Assembly: GCF_963678635.1 (NCBI RefSeq)
Contig: NC_087068.1
Location: 21,233,029 to 21,297,028, forward strand
Reading direction: 5' to 3'
Origin: Symsagittifera roscoffensis
Lineage: Eukaryota; Xenacoelomorpha; Acoela; Convolutidae
Length of the DNA stretch: 64,000 nt
Part shown: piece by piece, positions 21,780 through 31,800 of the stretch
How positions within the stretch are numbered: position 1 is the first letter of the stretch
How the letters are laid out: the number at the start of each line of letters is the position of its first letter
Notes under the pieces: generated by a model
Seen by the model: only the letters and a program-made list of their open reading frames with translations
What the model was told of the DNA's origin: nothing
The model's database searches: none
Translations under genes and position numbers: made by a program

Positions 21780-23090
21780 CGCTTCGAACTTTTGAGAACT
21801 CATAAAAAAAAGCCGCTTATATTGAAAAACATAGCTGCAAACTATGAGTGTACTCTGACAGCACCCAATAACAGAGTTCGAATTTCTAATTTAACAACAA
21901 TTTTTTTATGAGTTGTTTTACTTCAAAATATGAAAAAAAAAATCATTAAATTTTGCGTTCTTCTATCCTTTGAAAAACTTTAAAATGACATAAAAACCGT
22001 CACATCATGGAAGCTTAAAGCATTTGAGCAGCAGTCGAATTCGTACGCGAAATTTGCAACTCCTGAGAGTACTCTCACATTACGCAAATACAGGGTTAGG
22101 AATTTCAAATTTTGAGAAAATTTTCAAACTCAAGTTTTGAAAAAACTGAAAAACCAAAAAAGCGTCTCGAAAATCAAAACACTTGAGCAGTCATACTTAG
22201 AGGTGAGACTCGCAACAACCAGAAGTGATCTGAAAGTCCCTAACTAAACGGTTTGAAATTCAAAATTTGACGAAAAAAAATGAATTTAAGATTTCTGAAA
22301 TTTTTTTTGAAGTATCACAAAAAATTCACTTCACTAAACTACAAAAAATTGAAAATTCATAAATGAAAGTGAAATTTGCAGCCCCCGACAGGATTCTGAC
22401 AGCCCGCAAAAAGAGCGTAGAGCATATCAAAATTTGAAGAAAAAAAAATAAATATAAGTTTTTTGTAAACTTTTTGAAAAATCACAAAAAACGTCATACC
22501 TCGAAAACTAATGGCATTTTAGCAGTCGCATTTGGACGCAAGATTTAGATCTTGAAACTTCTGAGAGTACCCTCACAGTAACCAATAACAAGATTACGAA
22601 TTTCAAATATTTTGAATTTTTTAAAATCTACGTTTTCTGAAAAATTAAAAAGAAATCATAAAACACGTAATATCTCGAAAACTAGAAGAACTTGAGCAGT
22701 CAAATTTGGAGGCAAGATTAGCAATCCTTGAGAAAAATCTTACAGCACCCAGCTACAGGGTTAGGGATTTTAAGTTTTTAAATTGAGTTTTCTGAAAAAT
22801 TAATAAGAAACCATTAAACACGTCATATCTCGAAAACTACAAGAACTTGAGCAATCACATTAGGTGGCAAGATTCGCAATCCTTGCGAGTATTCTGACTT
22901 AACCAAACTACAGGGTTGAGAAATTAAAGTTTTGTAAATTATTTTTTAAATTGAGTTTTCTGAAAACATTTGAAAAAATCACAAAAATCGTCGTACCTCG
23001 TACACTAAAAGGATTTGGGCATTCATAATAGGAGACCAAATTCGCAACCCTGGCCAAACTCTGACAGCACACCGCTATTGTTTTGCCTAA
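21780..23090. repeat. Degenerate ~162-bp tandem repeat
   Basis: A recurring block, TTGAGCAGTC then GCAAGATTCGCAA, CTCTGACAGCACCC and ACAGGGTTAGGAATTT, appears at roughly 22026, 22187, 22350, 22513, 22690, 22852 and 23005, with an earlier partial copy near 21820. Spacing is 153-177 bp. Units are quite diverged, so the array is old. No open frame follows the period. Confidence 0.7.
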
Positions 23091-23410
23091 TTTTAACTCG
23101 GTGGAGCAAACATTAGATTCAAACTGCAAAAACGAAAAAAATCTTAAGCATTGCAATATACGATATAGCTTAACCACGCATTTAAAAATAGTATATATAA
23201 AACATAACCTTTAATAATGTTTTTGTCTAGAGAAGTTCTTGCAAGGGTTTTATCTTGTTTTGATATTTTGAAGCTGGGCATGAAACACTAAAAACTTGAA
23301 GCGCCAGGGCTTTTTAGGGAATTCAATGCGCCATCCCTCCTTTGTACTATTTCCATTTTGGTGACGCAACCTAAAACTGTTCTAAAGGCGCCTTTGGCGC
23401 CAATATTCTA

Positions 23411-23649
23411 TTAATGAGGGGGGAGCGCGCGCCGAAAAAGCGCGATTTTTTGGTCAAAATGTTCCAAAAAGTACCTAAGAATGCCTTTTTGGTCTGTTTT
23501 TTTTTCCTTCGGAGCAGAAAATTAGACCAAAAGCGGGTCTTTTTAAAGCTTTGGGAGAGCTCGGAAAATCAATTTGGACGACCTAAAAAAGAGGTCGACA
23601 AATTCGAAAAATCCGCCCCCTTCTCGAGAAAATCCTGGATCCGCCCCTG
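23411..23649 (-). mobile_element. hAT-like element terminus
   Basis: The right end, read on the minus strand, is CAGGGGCGGATCCAG, a terminal repeat typical of hAT-type MITEs. The following 130 bp match the two halves flanking the copia element, including TCTCGAGAA, TTTGTCGACCT and AGCTCTCCCAAAG. A matching opposite terminus was not found on the left, so this is one end of a larger or truncated element. It lies inside the TP53INP-like intron. Confidence 0.6.
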
Positions 23650-24380
23650 TCAGTTTTGACAAGAAATTATATCCCAACTACCCTTACTTTTGTATGATGT
23701 GGTGGGCTATGATTTGCTGGGGGTCTGTAATGGAAAGATGAAAACGCAAACATATGAATGATTACTCCCCACGCCATTATCCTCCTTTGATTGAAAAAGT
23801 AAAAAAAAAACATAGGCAATCGAAGATAGGACAAGAATAATTAACACAAGGAAACTGTTTTTTTTTTCAAAAACCTTCAACTTTTGAATTTCGAAGAAAG
23901 AAATAGACGGCCTTAAAGCTCTTTGAATTTCTAGAACAATTTATCATGGACACTTTTTTGTTCAAATAAACACAGTTTGAGAAGACTGGATCAATAGGCA
24001 AATATTTTATTTCGCTGCGAAATCTGATAATTAATGTCCATTTTCGAAATTAGAAGTCGATCACGTTTTTCGTGACCTTTACACTTTTGCTGTTCGATAG
24101 TTGAGTTTGCTTTCCGTTTAACAATAGAAATAAACTGAACTTGAAAAAACATCATAAGTCAAACCGCGTAAAATCAAAATTGAGCGTGAACAAAATTTAA
24201 GACTTTTTCCTGAAAAAAAAACAAAAAAATCAACAAGCAAGACCTACATAAGATTTCTCACTACGTTCATTACTCTTAATATTTTGATTTTTGGTTTCTA
24301 TAAACTTCTGCTCTGGGGGCTACAAAAAGGGAGAGCGTAAGTACAAATAAAACATTTAACTTAGAGGTGTCACAATTTAC

Positions 24381-24510
24381 CTTCTTGATCCAAGCTCATA
24401 GTTAGACCTGCTGTGTTTAATTCTTCGTCGTCGAGAACAACAAATTCGTCTTCGGTGGTCGCTGGTGTTTGAAAAGGGCTGTACTGATCCTCAATTTCAG
24501 ATTTTCCCAT
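24381..24510 (-). CDS. TP53INP-like protein, exon 1 with LIR-like motif
   Basis: ATG exon of 43 codons plus one base, ending at a good donor, CAAGAAG then GTAAATTG. It reads MGKSEIEDQYSPFQTP, then TEDEFVVLDDEEL. The acidic-aromatic-x-x-aliphatic pattern DEFVVL is a typical LC3/GABARAP interaction motif, and vertebrate TP53INP proteins carry an equivalent EDDEW-x-x-(V/L) motif near the N terminus. Phase 1 fits exon 2 exactly. Together the two exons give a 155-residue acidic protein. The family call rests on short motifs only; another autophagy adaptor is possible. The upstream region is AT-rich with no clear core promoter. Confidence 0.55.
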
Positions 24511-24995
24511 TGTGCAGAATATGACAATCCACAGAGTCAATCGAATCATTTAGCACATTTTGTAACTGAAAAATTCAAAAAAAACATCTCTTCTTTTTAG
24601 AATTTTAGTGTAATCGGGAAGTTTAAATAATTAGGTGAGCACAATTTTAGAAAGTCTTCCTTCATCACACTGTTTTGTAAACATCACTTAAAAGCACAGA
24701 GGCAAATGAAATTTTCGCATCAGTTGCTGGAGTACAATGGCTCCGAAAATGGCATGATTGTCGTCATTACATGTTACTGAAATCCAAAATTCAGGTGGTT
24801 CGAAGATGTTACAGCATATGAAAACTTATCTTTTTGACGGTCAAATGATTCACAATGAGTTAATATTGTGACCCTATTTGAAATTTTGCAGCTAAAATGT
24901 TAATGTTACAGTTTGTTTATTAATTGCAATCCGTTTTTTCTTTATCTCTTTGCTAGTTCAGTGTTTGATCTATGTACGGATGAAACATTGGTAGC
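24511..24995. other. Upstream flank of TP53INP-like gene, nothing recognised
   Basis: AT-rich sequence between the presumed start codon on the minus strand and a decayed coding fragment on the plus strand. It would contain the promoter of the TP53INP-like gene, but no TATA box or known motif stands out. Confidence 0.4.
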
Positions 24996-25296
24996 AGGAT
25001 GAGCGATCAACCGACCAGCTTGAACAAGCCACCGGGGGTCGACAAAGATAAAGCTAACTAGCGTAATAAACTGGAAACTCGGAGGAGACTAACAGATCTT
25101 GCGAGCAAAGAACAATAACTAGCTGCAGCGCTAGCAAATCTGCTTAAACAGCTAGAGAAAGCAACAAACGTGAAGAAACATACTGTGAGCACAATGCATT
25201 CGCAGGTTTCGAGAAGTTCTCACATTCCCTGGATATGGCCATGTCTGACTTCATGCTCGAAATTGAGCGGCTTTCTAAACGTGCAAAACGCTATCA
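24996..25296 (+). pseudogene. Decayed gag-like fragment, left of Ty3 element
   Basis: A frame from ATGAGCGATCAACCG reads RNKLETRRRLTDLAS and LAAALANLLKQLEKA, with two stops. After a frameshift it continues EHNAFAGFEKFSHSLDM and FMLEIERLSKRAKRY. The charged, helical, coiled-coil-like character suggests the N-terminal Gag of another retroelement (BEL/Pao-like is possible), but the family is not certain. Its second part, 25119-25296, is repeated at 49596-49773 on the far side of the Ty3 element with three differences. Confidence 0.45.
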
Positions 25297-25341
25297 CGTT
25301 TAGAACGTTTAGAAAGCCGCTCGGTCATATCACGTTTAGAA
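25297..25341. other. Templated filler at left junction of Ty3 element 1
   Basis: Between the flank and the 5' LTR lie about 45 bp not found at the right junction. They include CGTTTAGAAAGCCGCTC (25306-25322), the exact reverse complement of 25265-25281. TATCACGTTTAGAACG is present twice, at 25292 and 25328. CGGTCATAT at 25322 repeats a word from just inside the LTR. Such patchwork is typical of template switching during end joining. Confidence 0.7.
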
Positions 25342-26243
25342 CGTGCCAGTCGGTCATATTTGGAAGTTTGACCTTGAGAGAAGCAAAAAACACTTAATTT
25401 TGGAGTGAAATTTAATTTTTCAAAATTTCGAATGGAACCTGTCATGCACGATTTTCTCGCGAGAACTGAAAATCAGAAAAGAAAAGTCAGAACGATCGAG
25501 TGACAATCGCGGGAAAGTTGCTAGAAAAATCAGTGGGAAATTGCTATTCGCAATTTCAGTAGCAATAATAATCGAGTAGAGCTGTCCCATCTAAAACAGA
25601 AACGAGCGCATTCCCACGAACTGGATTGTTGTGATTGGAGTATTATTCTAAACTGGACTAGAGTGAACCTTCGGTGGAAAGGTGGACAGCTAGAGTGTCC
25701 CAATGGTTCACGAGAACTTACAGTCTAAAGTAAAAACTTGTTCTTGTTATTAAAACTGACTAACATTAAACTCATTTTAGTTACTTTATTGATTCTTGAG
25801 TTGCTCACCGACTTATTTACTTCCTGGTTCTTGAGCGTGCTACAATGTGAGTACTAATTTAAATTTCTAGAGTGTGTTTTATAATTGTTATGTTGAGGTA
25901 AGGCGAGTTTTAGGTTGATCCATCTGAAATGGATCAAAGTTCCACTGTCTAATAAAAAGTAACTTAACGGATTGTTCCAACCCGGTTTTTAATGGCGTTC
26001 ATGTATTTTGGGTATCTAGAGACCTAAGTATGGGGACGTTTCTAATTCTAGAGTGGGGGGATATTTTAGTAGTAGCCTTTAAGCTGTAACGGGTCGTAGT
26101 CTCATGTCACAAGCGAACCGAATTGGCTCCGACTGATTTGAGGTACAAAAACACAAGAGATAGTGTCCCTGACTCTTGAGCCAATGGTTATAGGGCCTAT
26201 TTTTCTTAAGCCTCATGTGTGACTGCAGTAGACGAATATTACA
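25342..26243 (+). repeat. Ty3 element 1, 5' LTR
   Basis: Runs from GTGCCAGTCGGTCATATT to ATTACA. Compared with the 3' LTR, a handful of substitutions and one 2-bp indel (ATCGAGTAGAG against ATCGAGAGTAGAG) are visible. Its first base pair is altered relative to the 3' LTR (CGTGCC against TGTGCC). An AATAAA at 25951 is a possible polyadenylation signal. Confidence 0.88.
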
Positions 26244-26254
26244 TAGTGTTTTTA

Positions 26255-26269
26255 TGGCGCTCCTGGGTG
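26255..26269 (+). promoter_or_regulatory. Ty3 element 1 primer-binding site
   Basis: TGGCGCTCCTGGGTG lies 11 nt after the LTR end. The same 15 bases follow the LTR of element 2 in the same position, within a shared TTTTTATGGCG context. It begins TGG as expected for a tRNA 3' CCA. I could not assign the tRNA; the complement would be a tRNA ending AGGAGCGCCA. Confidence 0.65.
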
Positions 26270-27840
26270 TTTACGACATCACCCCACTTGAGACAGCTTC
26301 GGGCTGAATGCCCATTCTAGAGTACCGGCGGTACGGTTCGACAGGAACGTGCAAACCTTCCGGTTGTACCGTGATAGCTTTTTAAGAAAACTCAAGAAAA
26401 CTTCCTGGTACGCTCTCCGAACGAGGCTTAGCTAACCGAGTAAAGGGGGGCAACTAGGGGGACAAAAACACGAGCAAAAAGACAAAAAGCAAAACAAAAA
26501 ACCAAAAAAGAATAGAAAAAGGAACAAAAACCATAAAACGAAAAAAGACAGTGACTTTGACACCAGATTAGTTGGATCAAACCTTTATTTTAATTAAATA
26601 GTATACCCATACTGTTTTACAAGTTCGATTGTTTCGATCAACCTAGTAATTTAACCCAGTAACCTTAATAAGGTGCCCGAGTGTGGGGCGTTGTCAAGGG
26701 TTTTCAGATAGCTTGTAACTTAGCTGGACAACAAGGAGACTTGACTGGAAGAGGTGACCAGCCGAGTGGGAAAGTTGTTCAGGAGCACTTGATCTGAACC
26801 AATAGGAGACTCGACTGGAACAGGTGACCGGCCGAGTGGGAAACCGGTTCAGGAACACTTGAGCTGAACCAATAGGAGACTGAACTGGAACAGGTGATCA
26901 GTCGAGTGGGAAAGCAGCCAAGAAGGATTTGACAGTTCTCGAGTTCTCAAGTTGGGCAGAACGGGTATCGTTACAATTCACATTACATTATAGGAAATAA
27001 GTGTAAAATTGGATAAGCGATATCCCCCGGTTTTGAGAAACGTTTTTACTTGAGCAGGCCTGGAGACAGGTCTACGGTTTTCTCTTGAGAGGTTTAGCAC
27101 CCGGCGCTTAAGGTAATTTTAGGCTTAAGAAGGGGGGCTAAAAAGGTTGGAGGTTAGAAGGGGGGCTGGTTAAGTTAGAGGTTGGCGGTTGTAAATTGTA
27201 AAAAGGAGAGAAATTAGAGTAACTAATTGGTCGACATCGTTGATTTAGTTACATTAGTCATTTACACGCGTTGGTCATAGGAAACGGATATCCAAAATTG
27301 GAATTAGGTTAAGGTAGGTACCCTGGTCGGATCGGTAGGGAGAAACGGACATAGACAGTTTTTGTGATACCCCATAAGACCGCTAGCAGGGGGGAAGGAA
27401 ACGCGTGGCAATTAGGTACCAGACATTTTTTTTTTCGACGAAAGGTAGACATTGGTCACCTTTGAAATTTAGGTGGGCTCATTTTTCAGTTTTTATTACT
27501 TTTTCTGGCTTGGATTTTTTGTTGCATTTTGGGGAGGATTTGTGTTTAGTTTTTATACGAACAGGTGATCACAAGATACCTGCGCACAGGTTTTGGTCTC
27601 AAGTTGCTTGGAACATTGAAATAGAGGTAACTAAAAAGAAATAAGAAAAAAAGGGGGGGTCAGCATTTGGCTTTTAAGAAAGGGGCTTTTGGGGAAATTT
27701 TACTAGAGCTTGAGTGGTGGTACAAGGCACAGTGAATCAAGAAGTCCCCATAACGAAAAAGAGAGAAGTCCCACCGCTCAGACACTTGTCAAACAGCCTT
27801 GGGACAGTGCCAAAGAAGTCCAGGGACAGTGTTGGACCAG
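26270..27840 (+). other. Ty3 element 1 leader, upstream part
   Basis: No convincing coding sequence. There is a strongly A-rich stretch at 26455-26570 built of ACAAAAA-type words; element 2 has a similar stretch at the matching place (52145-52280). A 70-bp unit starting GGAGAC is repeated at 26735, 26805 and 26875. AAGGTAGGTACC near 27310 could serve as a splice donor. Confidence 0.5.
26731..26935 (+). repeat. 70-bp tandem repeat in leader
   Basis: Three copies begin AGGAGACT at 26734, 26804 and 26874, each with GACTGGAA-AGGTGA and GAGTGGGAAA. The third is shortened. The exact period is 70 bp. Confidence 0.8.
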
Positions 27841-28560
27841 AACAGTCTTGATACAGTCTTGGGACAGTGGTCTTGGGACAGTGGTCTTGGGACAGGGTCT
27901 TGGGACAGTGGTCTTGGGACAGTGGTCTTGGGACAGGGTCTTGGGACAGTGGTCTTGGGACAGTGGTCTTGATACAGTCTTGGGACAGTGGTCCTGGGAC
28001 AGTGGTCTTGGGACAGGGTCTTGGGACAGTGGTCTTGGGACAGGGTCTTGGGACAGTGGTCTTGAGACAGTGGTCTTGGGACAGGGTCTTGGGACAGTGG
28101 TCTTGGGACAGTGGTCTTGGGACAAGGGTCTTGGGACAGTGGTCTTGGGACAAGGGTCTTGGGACAGGGGTCTTGGGACAAGGGTCTTGGGACAGGGGTC
28201 TTGGGACAAGGGTCTTGGGACAGTGGTCTTGGGACAGTAGTCTTGGGACACTAGCCTTGGGATAGTAGTCTTGGGACAGTAGTCTTGGGACACTAGCCTT
28301 GGGACAGTAGTCTTGGGACACTAGCCTTGGGACACTAGCCTTGGTACAGTAGTCTTGGGACACTAGCCTTGGGACACTAGCCTTGGGACAGTAGTCTTGG
28401 GACACTAGCCTTGGGACAGTAGTCTTGGGACACTAGCCTTGGGACAGTAGTCTTGGGACACTAGCCTTGGGACACTGGCCTTGGGACAGTAGTCTTGGGA
28501 CACTAGCCTTGGGACAGGGGTCTTGGGACACTAGCCTTGGGTCAGGGGTCTTGGGACACT
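27841..28560 (+). repeat. 14-bp minisatellite CTTGGGACAGTGGT in leader
   Basis: About 50 head-to-tail copies of a 14-bp unit with three main variants: CTTGGGACAGTGGT at the start, CTTGGGACAAGGGT in the middle and CTTGGGACACTAGC in the last third, alternating with CTTGGGACAGTAGT. The array is open in several frames on both strands because a 14-bp unit reads through all three frames and this unit lacks stops. The resulting WDSGLGTV-like and PRPLSQDHC-like proteins are therefore composition artefacts. Diverged single units continue to about 28660. Confidence 0.9.
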
Positions 28561-28864
28561 GACGGAGTACTGGGACATTACCGAACAGTCTTGGGACAGT
28601 AAAAGGAAGCCTGGGACGGTACGAAGAAGAGTAGGGACGGTAACTGGAAGTCTTAGGACAGTATAAAAATTGAAGTAAAATTACAACAAGTTGTTTTAAG
28701 ACAGAATCAAGACAGAACAAGACTAATTGGAACCCGGTACGGTTGGGACCACGAATAAAGAAAGTTACTCGAAGATTTTAGAGAACTGGAACAAAGTTTT
28801 TATCACGTTGTATATTTTCTTTTAAGAATCTGTTTCCACAAAATTTTTTTTATTCTTAGAATAG

Positions 28865-31800
28865 AATTGTGTATATAATAATATTGCAAATAAGGGAAAT
28901 TGTAAATAGGAATAATGAAACGGAGTAGGGTACCGGTGCTTGAAAAAAGGTCAAGTGGATCAAACACGAAATATAACTCGTCGCTGCGTGGAACAACATC
29001 AAGGGGCCCAGGCAAAACAAGAAATAACTTTTCAGTTAGCATGGTCAGCACGAGGAGTGGCACCGAGAGCAAGACGCGAGAAGATGCGAGGGAAAAACAG
29101 GTGGAGCCTACAATCGAAATCGACCTAGAGACACCAGACCAGAGCGTAGATGAACTGGAGAAAAAGACGACGGAGTCAACTCCAATGCCCAATGCAGAAG
29201 AACCAAACCCGAAACCCATAGAGTTCTCACCAATAGACGATGTGGAAGATGCAATAGGCAACACCGAAGAAACGGTGAAAGAAGACTCTCAAGTAAAAAA
29301 GACATCTTTTACAGAAAGGTTGGCGATGATGGTCGGAATAAAAACGAAAGAGAACGTGACTGAAGAACCAAAAGCTGAAAGAGCACGAACATTTGGGACA
29401 GTGAGCACGAAGACGACAGAAGCCAATCCGAGAGAGGAACAAACTAAAGCAGAAGCAACGGCCGAAGAAAGACCAACGGCTGACCATGAAGAGGCTACTC
29501 TTGAGCTAGGTGACTTGATGGCAAAACTGAATCAGATCGACAAAAAGCTGAAGCACAGCGAAGAGGACAGAGAAGTGATAAGAAAAGAATTAAGATACAA
29601 CAAACACGAGTATCTGGGTAGTTATTTTAACCTGGCTAAGGCAACAGACGAGAGACTCAAGGAGATGACAGATAAGGTAGAAGCCACCAATAAAGAACGA
29701 GAAGGGAACATCAAAAAAGATTTGCAACAGTTGAAAAACCGATATGATGATGTCAACAGCCAAATAGGTAGCCTGGAAAAGAGGCTGGACACAATGAGCA
29801 AGAATCAGGCCGAAAGTTCATGTGCAATACAGACGAAATTGAATGCAATCTTGAGAAATTCTACCTCACAAGAAAGACCGGCAGCGGATCGCACGCAAGG
29901 CACCAGAGTTGACTTTGTGGAACCACAAAGGGGCAAACGGCAATCGACACCGTTGCCCTTAACCCGGGATACGGTGAGCATAGCACCAACGGCTGATAAA
30001 ACAATCATGAAAAGTGGGAATTCAAACACAACGAGTGGTCCGGGGGACTCAACAGCTAGCAGCAACGCAGGTCCGGATGCCATGACGTGGGCAAGCACTT
30101 GGGAGATGATGAACAGAGATCTAGAGGCCTTCGCCACGAGGAACACTAACTCGAGCGATAGGAGAGACGGAAAATCAAGGAAAACTTTCAAGAAGCCAAA
30201 AGAATTCAAAGACGACTCAGATGGATGCATTGACACGTGGGTGGAAGTGATGAGATTACATCTAGAACAAGATAACTTAAATGATGAAAGGCAAGCATGC
30301 ACAGCCATACTCAGTAACCTGGAAGGCACGGCATTGAAATGCGTGGTTGCAAAGAAAGAAGAAGAACGCGATACCGCGGACAAGATCTTCGAGATATTGC
30401 TGAATCGATTCGGGTCAGGCATGAAGGGTCACCAAGCGATGATGCGATTTGAAAAGAGAAGGCAGAGGGACGACGAGTCAATAGATCGGTTCCTAGATGA
30501 TCTCGAGAGCTTGAGAAGAAGGAGTGACCCAGAGGAGTCGACAAACAGAAGAAACTTTAGCATTGCCTCGAAGTTCATTGATGGGGTAAAAAGTGACGAC
30601 TTAAGGACAATGTTAGCAACATACTACACATTGTCGAAAGACAGCGCACCAACCCCAGAAGAAATGAGACAGAAATCAAGGGAATACATGCTGATGAAAC
30701 CCAAGAAATACTCATATACAGAAAACAGGAACACGCAAGGGGGAAGTCAACCCCAGAGGTCGTCATGGTACAAGCCTAGAGATGACATGGACAAGCGCAG
30801 ATCATGCGCGAACTGCGGGTCGGCGGATCACCACGTGGCTGACTTCACAACATACAAACAAGGCATGAAGAGCCTAGGATACGCACCGGATGAGGAGGAC
30901 ATGAGCCAGATGGAGGAACACGAGTACTATAATGGCTTAATCATCAAGATAGGCGCTAGATGCTTCTTCTGTAACCAGGAGGGGCACTTCAGAATGGATT
31001 GTCCCTTGTTCTGGGAAGCGGTCAAGGACCAGAGTCACCCCAAACATAAGTTGGCATTAGCGGCGGTGCAGAATCAGCGGAACAGGCAAAACGAGTTTGA
31101 ATCGAGGAACTTAGGAACACCAAGCACGGAATTGCCAACGAAGACAGTGAAAGCTGTAACACATGTTAATGGTGCGATAGAATCCGCGGCAGGGAATTCT
31201 CTAGGGATAAATTATGAGAAAGCGGCGACGGAAGCAATTGCCAAAGTGAAACAGGATCTGGCTGCGAAAGAAATAGAGCAACGACTAAAGCTGGAGATCG
31301 AAAAACAGAATTTTAACGAAGCATTAACCGGATCGAACCCAACACCAGAGGCTGTACCGGGCTCAACAAAGACGGGGAATTGTAACACTGTAAAAATGGT
31401 GACAGGTAAGCCTTTTGGCATATCGAAAATCGGGGCGAGAATAATGTCGATAATCACAGTGGGCGGCCACGAGGTAACCAGAAACTTGAGCGAGCCGAGC
31501 GACCAGACAATAATGCACATTGACGTGTATGCTGACTATTTGAGTGGTATAAGCCCACAAACGACTTCTAGAGCACTGAGAGCACTACTCATGAGAGGGG
31601 GCAGCAAGTCGGTACGTGTTGATAGCAGATATACTGAAGCTTATGGTCCACACGAGGTGATGCTAAATATAGATGGGATTAACATCTATACCAAGACGAT
31701 GATAACATGTGACGAAGACCTAATTGGACAAATCTACGTAGGGAAAGAAGAATTGAAAGTGAGATCGATTGGACACTGCGCCATGCTTGAAGAAGATGCA

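Larger units (their letters stand above)
21182..24380 (-). other. Large intron of TP53INP-like gene
   Basis: About 3.2 kb between donor GTAAATTG and acceptor CGTAATTAG, AT-rich. It holds the degenerate ~162-bp tandem repeat at about 21780-23090 and a hAT-like terminus at 23411-23649. No further exon is needed, since exon 1 phase 1 matches exon 2, but small extra exons cannot be excluded. Confidence 0.55.

Noticed and set aside
27710-28405. Long open frames on both strands encoding WDSGLGTV-like and PRPLSQDHC-like repeat proteins
   Set aside because: They are produced by the stop-free 14-bp minisatellite in all frames; the opposite strand is equally open and the array lies in an untranslated leader.
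27841-28560. CRISPR-like array
   Set aside because: Units are contiguous 14-mers without spacers, in a eukaryotic retrotransposon leader.
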